From assembly GCA_947589525.1 (NCBI GenBank), contig CANQAW010000040.1:1-11503 (forward strand): 11,503 nt of DNA. The letters run 5' to 3'. A program made the position numbers and the translations under genes. Positions 1 to 6,838 of the stretch are shown here, one piece after another (position 1 is the stretch's first letter; each line of letters begins with the position of its first letter). The notes beneath the pieces were generated by a model. The model had not been told where the DNA came from. It searched no databases and saw only the letters and a program-made list of their open reading frames with translations. The stretch is from Candidatus Gastranaerophilales bacterium (GTDB taxonomy: Bacteria > Cyanobacteriota > Vampirovibrionia > Gastranaerophilales > Gastranaerophilaceae).

Positions 1-529
1 AGTTTCTGATATCTCCGGGGGGTAAAACGCCCATTTGCTCTCTTAATCTGCCCGAAGAACCGCCGTCATCTCCAACGGTTACGATTGCCGTTATATTGTT
101 TGTTATTCTTTTAATGCCTCTCAACAGCATTGATAAACCCGTACCGCCTCCGATTGCGACAATTTTCGGCCCGTGATTTAGTTTCATTTTGCGATACAGC
201 ACTTCACCCATGGAATCTTTTGAGCGCATCAGGGCGATATCGTTTTTATCAAACATGGAAATGTTTGTTTTTTTCCATGCCAGAATAAAAAATATAGCTC
301 CGATTATAATTAAACCAACTCCGACAGGCTCGGGCGATACTGTTTTAAAAATAACTTTTGCGGTATTAACTATGTAATATAAAGGTTCAAGCTTCAATAA
401 GAAAGTAACTCCGATTGCTCCGATAACAGAGCCTATAGCGCTTAAAGCAAACCACCGCTTAACTTTAATTCCCGGAACAAGCCAAATAGCATCTTTCGGC
501 ATTTTAACTTTTTTATTAAACATTTTCAT
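1..529 (-). CDS. yvcK: YvcK/CofD-like (UPF0052) protein with N-terminal membrane domain, 3' end cut off
   Basis: The first 176 residues are visible and the rest lies beyond the left edge. Residues about 122-176 carry the family's nucleotide-binding start: KIVAIGGGTGLSMLLRG, then TVGDDGGSSGRLRE and LPPGDIRN, which are hallmark YvcK/CofD-like motifs. In Bacillus, YvcK proteins bind UDP-sugars and are needed for gluconeogenic growth and cell-wall homeostasis; that is family knowledge and is not shown here. Unlike the roughly 320-residue Bacillus form, which begins near the GGGTG motif, this one has about 120 extra residues with two hydrophobic stretches (about 27-47 and 67-85). It is probably anchored in the membrane, as in cyanobacterial homologues. 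The chosen ATG at 529 has AAGAAGG about 9 bases upstream; a second in-frame ATG lies at 523. It starts 14 bases after the YcsF-like stop codon, so the two are probably cotranscribed. Confidence 0.93.
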   Translation of the reverse strand, partial: MKMFNKKVKMPKDAIWLVPGIKVKRWFALSAIGSVIGAIGVTFLLKLEPLYYIVNTAKVIFKTVSPEPVGVGLIIIGAIFFILAWKKTNISMFDKNDIALMRSKDSMGEVLYRKMKLNHGPKIVAIGGGTGLSMLLRGIKRITNNITAIVTVGDDGGSSGRLREQMGVLPPGDIRN

Positions 530-543
530 ACAATTCAGCCTTC

Positions 544-1182
544 TTAAATTTGATTACAAACTCTGTTATAGTTTATCGGAGTCGGTTTTATAATATCTCG
601 AGCTCTTTTAATATCTTCCAAAGTATTAAAATGAATGGTATCAACCTTGTATCCGAGTTCTCTGATTTCTCTTATAGAGCTGGAAGAAGTGAACGATACT
701 TCAAGGGCGGATTTTGCACCTGCTGATTCAATCAATTCTTTTGTTTGGGGATTTTGAACGATAATATTTAACCAAGGCGAAACTTTTTTAACGGCATCTG
801 TCGCAATTTGAGCCGTTTGCTCGTCGTTATTTATCTTGTCTTTAAGCGCACCATGAAATCTGACCTGTTCTATTTCAAGGTCAAAAGTTTTAGCATAAGC
901 ACAAATTGCACCTATCTGATAAACAATAACCGCCTCAAGTTCTTCCTCTGTTAAATCCATGGGTCTTTTCCCGAAACCTTGAATATCGGGGTAGCCAACG
1001 TGAGCTCCGATTGAAACGTCGTTTTTTGCAGCAAAAATAAGAGCGTTATGAATAACTTTAGGATCGCCCGCATGAAAACCTGCGGAAACATTAATCGAGC
1101 TTGCATATTTTGCTATTTCAAACTCGTTATCATTTTTATATATTCCAAAGCTTTGCGCTAAATCACAATTAAAATCGTACAA
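544..1182 (-). CDS. Short LamB/YcsF (5-oxoprolinase subunit A-like) family protein
   Basis: A predicted protein of 212 residues. The N-terminal half matches the LamB/YcsF fold: FNCDLAQSFG (residues 4-13), NVSAGFHAGDP (31-41), SIGAHVGYPD (57-66) and a diverged VRFHGALK (107-114), where the family usually has VKPHGALYN. PxpA, with PxpB and PxpC, hydrolyses 5-oxoproline to glutamate with ATP. Two things differ here. The protein is about 35-40 residues shorter than the usual ~250. The region that normally reads FADRxY reads FTSSSSI (164-170), and the C-terminal CxHGD-like motif is absent. No pxpB or pxpC lies in the window, so 5-oxoprolinase activity is doubtful. I prefer the TTG start at 1182 because GGAGAG lies 5 bases upstream and the protein then opens like other family members; a TTG at 1206 would add eight residues but would read through that ribosome site. 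It is the first gene of a pair with yvcK. Confidence 0.82.
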   Translation of the reverse strand: MYDFNCDLAQSFGIYKNDNEFEIAKYASSINVSAGFHAGDPKVIHNALIFAAKNDVSIGAHVGYPDIQGFGKRPMDLTEEELEAVIVYQIGAICAYAKTFDLEIEQVRFHGALKDKINNDEQTAQIATDAVKKVSPWLNIIVQNPQTKELIESAGAKSALEVSFTSSSSIREIRELGYKVDTIHFNTLEDIKRARDIIKPTPINYNRVCNQI

Positions 1183-1315
1183 TTTTTCTCTCCAATAATA
1201 AATCAATAATATAATAACACAGAAAAATTATATTACGGTTTTAATTAATCATTAGCGCTTTAAAAATATTAACAAAAATTTTTTTCAGAAGCTTTATATA
1301 ATAAAAGGAATTAGA

Positions 1316-3244
1316 ATGAAACTCGACAGACTGCAAAATCTGAATTTTAAAAGAGCTTTAAGCTCAAAAGAACTTGAAAGTTACAAAAGGGCAATCTCGA
1401 CAGCAAAAAAAGAGCTTAACATAAAAGATACAACGGCAATATTTTTCGATTTCAGCCTGCCTCAAAAAGAAGGTGAAAATACATCAATAGGTTCAAGCTG
1501 GTCAGATTGCGCACAAGATTTCACAAGTTTTTTAAAAGCTATGTTTGACATAACTTCAATTCAGCTTGAGCCTCAGGGAAAAATCACAAAAGGAAACACT
1601 TCTCCCTATTCCGGAACTAACTTTGCCTTAGGCGAACATATAATAGATTTAAAAAAGCTTGCAAGCGAAGATTTTGGAGAAATTTTACCGCTGTCATATA
1701 TAGAAAATCTTGATAAAAACTATCCTTATGATAAAAACCAAAGAGAATACAAAACAAATTATGCCTACATTTTAGATAAACAAAAAGAAGCGCTTTATCT
1801 CGCATTTAAAAACTTTAAAACAAAAAACTCCGCACAAATCAGAAAATTAAAACAAGAATTTGAAGAATTTAAAATTAAAAATGCAGATTTTCTTGAACCC
1901 GAAGCTTTATTTGAAATTTTAAGCAAAAAATACGGCACCGATAATTTTGAAGCGTGGGATAAAACGGACAGTAATTTATATTGCGAAAATTATCCGCAAA
2001 ATATAAGACAGGAAAAAATTGAACAGCTGAAATCGCAAAACGGCAAGGAAATTGATTTTCAAAATTTTATACAATTTATTGCATATTTGGAGCAAAAGCA
2101 GGCGCATAAAAATTACAACAGTCAAAATATAGCGCTTTTTGGCGATTGCCAAATAGGATTTTCAAGAAGCGAAGTCTGGGCGAACAAAGATTGTTTCATT
2201 AAGGGGCAGTATCTCGGAGGCCCTGACCCAAACTGCCCCGAAACAAACTTTATTCAGCCTTGGGGTCTGAGCGCTCTTGATTATACCAAAATCGGAGATT
2301 TCGACGGAAATAATCTTTCAACTCTTGATAAAACTGGTAAACTTTTATATAAAAAATACTGTCAATTTTTTAAACGCTACGACGGTTTAAGGCTGGATGC
2401 CGCTTGGCAGTTTATAACTCCTTTTGTATACGTTCAAGATAAAAATTCTTTTAAAGCGGTCGAGCTTCCTCAAATGAATGATGTCATTTTAAAAATAGCC
2501 AAAAAAGCCTATTTTGACACTCTAAACGGCAAAAAAAGCTTATATCCCGATAATTTCCTGCTGGAGCTTATCGGAATAAGTGCTGATTGCGCAAGAGAAA
2601 TAACAAGAAACATTTATCCCCACTTATACACAACTTCTTATTCGCAATACGATGAAAGACCCGAAAAATTCTATCAAAAGGGGTACAAAAACGGTTCTTT
2701 TTATGTCGGCGCAACTTCTCATGATAATGACTCTTTGGTTAATTTATCAAGAAATACGGAAATGAGAAATATACAAAAACAGGGTTTTAAAGACGATTTT
2801 AATTCAGATTTGAATAATTTTAAATTTAACGGCGAAAATTATAATAATCAAAGTGATGAGCAAAAAACCCAAGAAAACTTTAGAAACGCAAAATTTGCCG
2901 AAATTTTTACAACATCAAAACAATTTATAACGCTGAATGATATGTTTGGAATGCAGGAGAGAATTAATGTTTCGGGAAAAGTGTCCCCCGACAATTGGAC
3001 GCTTAGAATACCTTGCAATTGGGAAAAATTTTATTATTCTCAAATTCAAAAAGGATACGGCTTAAATCTGGCTAAAGCGCTATTAGGCGCAATTAATATG
3101 AAAAAAATAAATAATCCTTATTTAGCTTCCAAACTTGAAGAGCTGTCTGAAATTTTAAGGCAAAAAGGACCTGTTACAACTAAAGAAGCCGATATTTTGG
3201 AGCGTGAAGAAAAATTAGGAAAAACTTTTGAATTTTTAGCTTAA
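1316..3244 (+). CDS. malQ: GH77 4-alpha-glucanotransferase-like enzyme (amylomaltase / MalQ family)
   Basis: A 642-residue cytoplasmic protein, expected to move glucan segments between maltodextrin or glycogen-derived chains. Family landmarks appear in order: a diverged LFGDCQIGFSRSEVWAN (274-290) for the family's GDxPIGVxxDSADVWAN; GGPDPNC then IQPWGL (301-318); YDGLRLDAAW (355-364) with the presumed nucleophile Asp361; FLLELIG (414-420) with the presumed acid/base Glu417; TSHDND (467-472) with the third carboxylate Asp470; and MFGMQERINVSGKVSPDNW (543-561) near the end. All three catalytic acids are therefore present. The His that usually follows the nucleophile (RIDHFRG) is Ala here. Residues about 140-245 form a charged, Lys/Glu-rich stretch that accounts for part of the extra length over ~500-residue amylomaltases. 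AAGGA sits about 6 bases before the ATG. A TATAAT at 1297-1302 is too near the start codon to be its promoter. Substrate specificity cannot be read from sequence. Confidence 0.85.
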   Translation: MKLDRLQNLNFKRALSSKELESYKRAISTAKKELNIKDTTAIFFDFSLPQKEGENTSIGSSWSDCAQDFTSFLKAMFDITSIQLEPQGKITKGNTSPYSGTNFALGEHIIDLKKLASEDFGEILPLSYIENLDKNYPYDKNQREYKTNYAYILDKQKEALYLAFKNFKTKNSAQIRKLKQEFEEFKIKNADFLEPEALFEILSKKYGTDNFEAWDKTDSNLYCENYPQNIRQEKIEQLKSQNGKEIDFQNFIQFIAYLEQKQAHKNYNSQNIALFGDCQIGFSRSEVWANKDCFIKGQYLGGPDPNCPETNFIQPWGLSALDYTKIGDFDGNNLSTLDKTGKLLYKKYCQFFKRYDGLRLDAAWQFITPFVYVQDKNSFKAVELPQMNDVILKIAKKAYFDTLNGKKSLYPDNFLLELIGISADCAREITRNIYPHLYTTSYSQYDERPEKFYQKGYKNGSFYVGATSHDNDSLVNLSRNTEMRNIQKQGFKDDFNSDLNNFKFNGENYNNQSDEQKTQENFRNAKFAEIFTTSKQFITLNDMFGMQERINVSGKVSPDNWTLRIPCNWEKFYYSQIQKGYGLNLAKALLGAINMKKINNPYLASKLEELSEILRQKGPVTTKEADILEREEKLGKTFEFLA

Positions 3245-3307
3245 ATTTATTGTTTTTAAAAATTGTTGGTTGTACAATTGTTATTGTAATTACATAGTTT
3301 TGTTCGG

Positions 3308-3958
3308 ATGTTTTTATCGGTTATGCAGACTATTGAAAAAAACCTTTTATATTTTTTGGATAACAAACCTTATATTAACATAACAAATGCCTGCTCTAAT
3401 TCTTGCGTGTTTTGCATAAGAGAACAAAAACAAGATGTTCAAGGGGCAAATCTTTGGCTTGATAAAGACGAAATAAGCACTCAAGAAGTAATATCTCAAA
3501 TCGAACAAAACAAAGAAAAAATTGAAACTTCCTCTGAAATCGTCTTTTGCGGATACGGAGAGCCTTTAATTAAGTTGGATGAAGTTATTGAAGTATCAAA
3601 ATATTTAAAACAAAACTTTCCGAACTTAAAAATAAGAATTAACACAAACGGTCATGCTAACGCTATTTTTAAAAAAAACATAGTACCTGAATTAAAAGGG
3701 CTTGTTGATTATATTTCAATCAGTTTAAATGCTCAAAATGAAGAAATGTACAACAAAATTTCACGCCCGAAAATCAAAAACGCATACGAAGAAGTTAAAA
3801 GATTTATCAGAGCCTGCGTTGAAGAAAAAATAGACACAACGGCAAGCGTTGTTTATAACGTGCCTGATTACGATATTGACGTTGAAAGATGTCAAGTTAT
3901 CGCAAAATCTTTAGGCGCAAAATTCAGAGCGAGAGATTTTATACCAAACGGATATTAA
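3308..3958 (+). CDS. Compact radical SAM protein (resembles the TatD-associated group)
   Basis: A 216-residue protein with the radical SAM cluster motif CSNSCVFC (Cys29, Cys33, Cys36, spacing CxxxCxxC), a GGEP-like CGYGEPLI (81-88) that helps bind SAM, INTNG (111-115) and YISISLNA (135-142). It should bind a [4Fe-4S] cluster and cleave SAM to a radical. It has no second cysteine-cluster domain, so it is a minimal core enzyme. The NITNACSNSCVFCIR opening is like the small radical SAM proteins described as TatD-associated (I believe TIGR04038), but no tatD lies here and the substrate is unknown. The start is uncertain: ATG 3308 and ATG 3323 are in frame and neither has a clear ribosome site. 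The gene lies 63 bases after the GH77 gene and 19 before the CoA synthetase, which suggests one transcript. A weak inverted repeat, AATTGT / ACAATT (3261-3279), lies upstream. Confidence 0.87.
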   Translation: MFLSVMQTIEKNLLYFLDNKPYINITNACSNSCVFCIREQKQDVQGANLWLDKDEISTQEVISQIEQNKEKIETSSEIVFCGYGEPLIKLDEVIEVSKYLKQNFPNLKIRINTNGHANAIFKKNIVPELKGLVDYISISLNAQNEEMYNKISRPKIKNAYEEVKRFIRACVEEKIDTTASVVYNVPDYDIDVERCQVIAKSLGAKFRARDFIPNGY

Positions 3959-3977
3959 TAAAGGAAAGGATAAAAAA

Positions 3978-6137
3978 ATGCTAACTAAAATCATGAAACC
4001 CAAATCAATAGCAGTTATTGGTGCTTCAACCAAACAACACACTATTGGTTCTGATATTATGAAAAGATTGCAAGAATATAAATTCAACGGTGCAATCTAT
4101 CCCGTTAACCCAAAAGGCGGAATAATCGAAGGACTTCAAGCATACACAAACGTTAATGAAATCCCCGGCGAAGTTGACCTTGCAATTATCGTTGTCAACG
4201 CAAAATTTGTTTTAGATACAATCGACCAATGCCACCAAAAAGGCATTAAAGGTCTTTGCATAATAACCGCAGGATTTAAAGAAACAGGCGAAGCAGGCGC
4301 ACAAATGGAAGCTGAACTTTTAGCCAAAGTTAAACAATACGGTATGCGTGCTGTCGGCCCGAACTGCTTGGGCGTTGTAAACACTCACCCTGACGTTAGA
4401 ATGGACGGATGTTTTGCTGAGTCTCTGCCCGAGAGAGGAAATATCGGTTTTGTATCTCAATCAGGCGCTCTTGGAGGCGGTATTTTAAACATTTTAAAAG
4501 ACTTAAATCTTGGTTTTGCTCAATTTATCTCAATCGGCAACCAAGCAGACGTTAACGCCGAAACTGCTCTTGAATATTGGGAAAATGAAGATGACGTCGA
4601 ACAAATTCTTCTTTATATGGAATCAATTCAAAACCCTCAAAACTTTAGAAAACTTGCAACAAAAATTTCAAAGAAAAAACCTATTCTTGCTCTTAAAGCA
4701 GGCCGCAGTGCAGCAGGTGCTTCGGCAGCATCAAGCCACACAGGTTCTTTAGCAGGTGCTGATAAAGCTGCAAACGCTCTATTAAACCAATCAGGCGTAA
4801 TTAGAGAATATTCGCTTAAAAATCTGTTTGCAACGGCAAAAGTTTTTGCAACCTGCCCGATACCTAAAGGAGACAGAGTTGCAATTATCACAAACTCAGG
4901 CGGTCCCGGAATTATGGCAACGGATGCTATCTGCGAATACGGTATGCAAATGGCAAAAATAACGGATGAAACAAAAGAAAAATTAAGAAGCTTCTTACCT
5001 TCCGCAGCTTCTGTTAAAAACCCGATTGATATGATAGCTTCAGCCCCCATTGAACACTACAAACAAACGCTTGAAACCGTTTTAGCTGATGATAATGTTG
5101 ATATGGTAATGGTTATTTATCTTCCGTTCTTAGGTTTAAAAGATATCGATGTAGCTCGTGCGGTTATGGAAATTAAGGCTCAAAACCCCTCTAAACCAAT
5201 CATCGGCGTATTTATGACCAAAAACGAATTCTTTACAAAACTATCGGATATGGATGTTAATATGCCGTTCTTTATGTACGCAGAAGAAGCAGCAGACGGA
5301 TTTAACAGATTAAACCAACAAAGAAAATGGATACAAAGACCTGAAGGCAAAATCCCGACTTACAGAGTAGACAGACAAAAAGCAGAAGCAATAATTTCTC
5401 AAGCGCTAAGCGAAAACAGAGCTCAATTAACAACTCGTGAATCAATTGATGTACTTGACGCTTACGGAATTAGAGTCTGCAAATCAGGCTTTGCAACAAA
5501 TCTTGAAGAAGTTATCCAAATCGGAAATTCAATAGGTTACCCCGTTGTTATGAAAATGACATCTAAAACAACTTCACATAAAACAGATGTCGGCGGGGTT
5601 AGAATTAACATTCAAAATCAAGAACAACTTGCAAATGAATATAACGATTTAATTGATAAATTAACTCAAAAAGGCTTAATTGAAGGTCTTGAAGGTGTTA
5701 TAATTCAAGAAATGGTTAAAGGCAATCGTGAAATGGTTGCAGGTATCGCAACTGACCCTCAATACGGCCCGATGATGATGTTTGGTTTAGGCGGTGTATT
5801 TATTGAAGTTATGAAAGACGTAACATTCAGAATTGCACCTCTGACAGATATCGATGCTCGTGAAATGATACAATCGGTTAAAGCATATAAACTTCTTCAA
5901 GGCGCAAGAGGAACAACTCCCGCACAAATGGAACAAATTGAAGAAACGCTTTTAAGATTGTCTCAACTTGTTAATGATTATCCGTTTATTGATGAATTGG
6001 ATATCAACCCGCTTCTTATTTCAGAAAAAACAGGTGAAGCAATCGCTGTTGACGGACGTATTAAAGTAAGATTGGAAGAAGCAATGAAAGCATTCCACTC
6101 TTGCTCTTGCGGTGCTTGTGCAGGCTGCTGCCACTAA
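3978..6137 (+). CDS. ADP-forming acetate/acyl-CoA ligase, fused alpha-beta form
   Basis: A 719-residue enzyme that interconverts acyl-CoA + ADP + phosphate with the free acid + CoA + ATP. In a fermenter this makes ATP from acetyl-CoA and releases acetate. Domain order: CoA-binding Rossmann domain (about 5-130, IAVIGASTKQHTIGS); succinyl-CoA-ligase-like domains (about 150-455, FVSQSGALGGG at 158-168); ATP-grasp (about 485-705). The phosphohistidine expected in the alpha part is His254 in SSHTGSLAGAD, and the second, swinging-relay histidine is His534 in TTSHKTDVGGV. Other ATP-grasp landmarks are QEMVKGNREMVAGI (577-590), MFGLGGVFIE (601-610) and DINPLL (675-680). No GNAT acetyltransferase domain is fused. 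The C-terminus is unusual: residues 707-719 hold five Cys and two His. AAAGGA lies 7 bases before the ATG. It is the last gene of its group and ends 10 bases before a strong terminator. The exact acyl substrate cannot be told. Confidence 0.93.
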   Translation: MLTKIMKPKSIAVIGASTKQHTIGSDIMKRLQEYKFNGAIYPVNPKGGIIEGLQAYTNVNEIPGEVDLAIIVVNAKFVLDTIDQCHQKGIKGLCIITAGFKETGEAGAQMEAELLAKVKQYGMRAVGPNCLGVVNTHPDVRMDGCFAESLPERGNIGFVSQSGALGGGILNILKDLNLGFAQFISIGNQADVNAETALEYWENEDDVEQILLYMESIQNPQNFRKLATKISKKKPILALKAGRSAAGASAASSHTGSLAGADKAANALLNQSGVIREYSLKNLFATAKVFATCPIPKGDRVAIITNSGGPGIMATDAICEYGMQMAKITDETKEKLRSFLPSAASVKNPIDMIASAPIEHYKQTLETVLADDNVDMVMVIYLPFLGLKDIDVARAVMEIKAQNPSKPIIGVFMTKNEFFTKLSDMDVNMPFFMYAEEAADGFNRLNQQRKWIQRPEGKIPTYRVDRQKAEAIISQALSENRAQLTTRESIDVLDAYGIRVCKSGFATNLEEVIQIGNSIGYPVVMKMTSKTTSHKTDVGGVRINIQNQEQLANEYNDLIDKLTQKGLIEGLEGVIIQEMVKGNREMVAGIATDPQYGPMMMFGLGGVFIEVMKDVTFRIAPLTDIDAREMIQSVKAYKLLQGARGTTPAQMEQIEETLLRLSQLVNDYPFIDELDINPLLISEKTGEAIAVDGRIKVRLEEAMKAFHSCSCGACAGCCH

Positions 6138-6147
6138 TAAATAAATT

Positions 6148-6183
6148 AAAAAGACAAGGGATGAATACCCCTTGTCTTTTTTT
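6148..6183 (+). terminator. Intrinsic terminator after the CoA synthetase gene, probably bidirectional
   Basis: The arms AAAAAGACAAGGG (6148-6160) and CCCTTGTCTTTTT (6169-6181) pair perfectly around an 8-base loop, and the right arm merges into a run of seven T. Read on the minus strand the same hairpin ends in TTTTTAATTTATTT, so it could also stop transcripts arriving from the right. It begins 10 bases after the CoA synthetase stop codon and ends about 10 bases before the PHP start codon. Confidence 0.9.
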
Positions 6184-6193
6184 GAGTAATTTT

Positions 6194-6838
6194 ATGGATA
6201 TTAAAGAATTAATAAAAAGTATTGATAAAAAAGATTATTATTCAAAAATAAACCTTCATATACATTCAAACATATCTGACGGATTAAAAGATTTTGATAA
6301 GCTTGTTGAACAGGCAAAAAATCTTAATATGAAATATATCTCAATTACAGACCATAATTCAATTCAAGGCTATCAAAATTCGAAATACGAAAATGACCCT
6401 ATTTTAATTAAAGGGGTGGAATTTGACTGTTTTTATAAAATGTCTTTGCTTCATATTTTAGGTTACGGGATAGACATTAAAAATAAAGATATAATCAATC
6501 TTTGCGCTAAAAATGAAAAAGAAAGTAAAGATGATTTTATAAGGCTTATAAAATCAAGGCATCCTAAAAAAGTAATAAATGCAATTCATAGTGCAGGCGG
6601 AGTTGCGGTTTTGGCACATCCTTGCTGTTGCAATGTGTTTAATTTGGATAATTTTATTTATAAATTAAAACTTTTGGGCTTGGACGGAGTTGAAACCATA
6701 TATCCGTACGACAGATTTAGAAAAATTATAAAATTTTCTTCAAGAAATCTCCCCTCTATACTGGCGCTGAAATATGACCTTATTGAAACAGGCGGTTCTG
6801 ATGAGCATAAAGATTTGCTAAATCATATAAAATTATAG
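6194..6838 (+). CDS. Compact PHP-domain metal-dependent phosphoesterase
   Basis: A 214-residue protein with what looks like a full set of PHP metal ligands: His22 and His24 (LHIHS), Asp29, His54 (ITDHNSI), Glu76 (KGVEFDC), His87 (LLHILGY), His142 (VLAHP), and Asp203 and His205 (GGSDEH). PHP proteins of this kind hydrolyse phosphate esters such as short nucleotides; the RNase AM / TrpH group is the nearest type I recognise. The substrate is not readable. It is shorter than the usual ~280 residues because the helical insert between His87 and His142 is small and the chain stops just after the SDEH motif. Three cysteines follow the AHP motif (144-146). I chose ATG 6194: an upstream extension would run through the terminator and the end of the synthetase gene. 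The ribosome site is weak (TGAG, 7 bases away). Its stop codon overlaps the convergent DUF3137 gene by 6 bases. Confidence 0.85.
   Translation: MDIKELIKSIDKKDYYSKINLHIHSNISDGLKDFDKLVEQAKNLNMKYISITDHNSIQGYQNSKYENDPILIKGVEFDCFYKMSLLHILGYGIDIKNKDIINLCAKNEKESKDDFIRLIKSRHPKKVINAIHSAGGVAVLAHPCCCNVFNLDNFIYKLKLLGLDGVETIYPYDRFRKIIKFSSRNLPSILALKYDLIETGGSDEHKDLLNHIKL

Noticed and set aside
189..377. Plus-strand open frame opposite the YvcK gene
   Set aside because: It lies over the membrane segment and the start of the nucleotide-binding domain of the real gene on the other strand.
1227..1232. TATAAT on the minus strand upstream of the YcsF-like gene
   Set aside because: A perfect -10 box, but the bases 17 upstream do not resemble a -35 box and the region is almost all A and T. 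Possible but not strong enough to list.
1297..1302. TATAAT upstream of the GH77 gene as a promoter
   Set aside because: It is only 13 bases from the start codon, so transcription would begin in the ribosome site, and there is no matching -35 box.
1617..1805. Minus-strand open frame inside the GH77 gene
   Set aside because: It is the complement of a well-supported coding sequence, has no ribosome site and shows no family features.
4637..5050. 137-codon minus-strand open frame inside the CoA synthetase gene
   Set aside because: The synthetase frame carries conserved motifs across the whole stretch; the opposite frame is a by-product of its codon usage. The same holds for the minus-strand frame at 4136-4384 and the plus-strand frame at 4510-4752.
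6101..6193. Upstream extension of the PHP gene
   Set aside because: It would overlap the end of the synthetase gene in another frame and read through the terminator; the PHP domain begins after ATG 6194.
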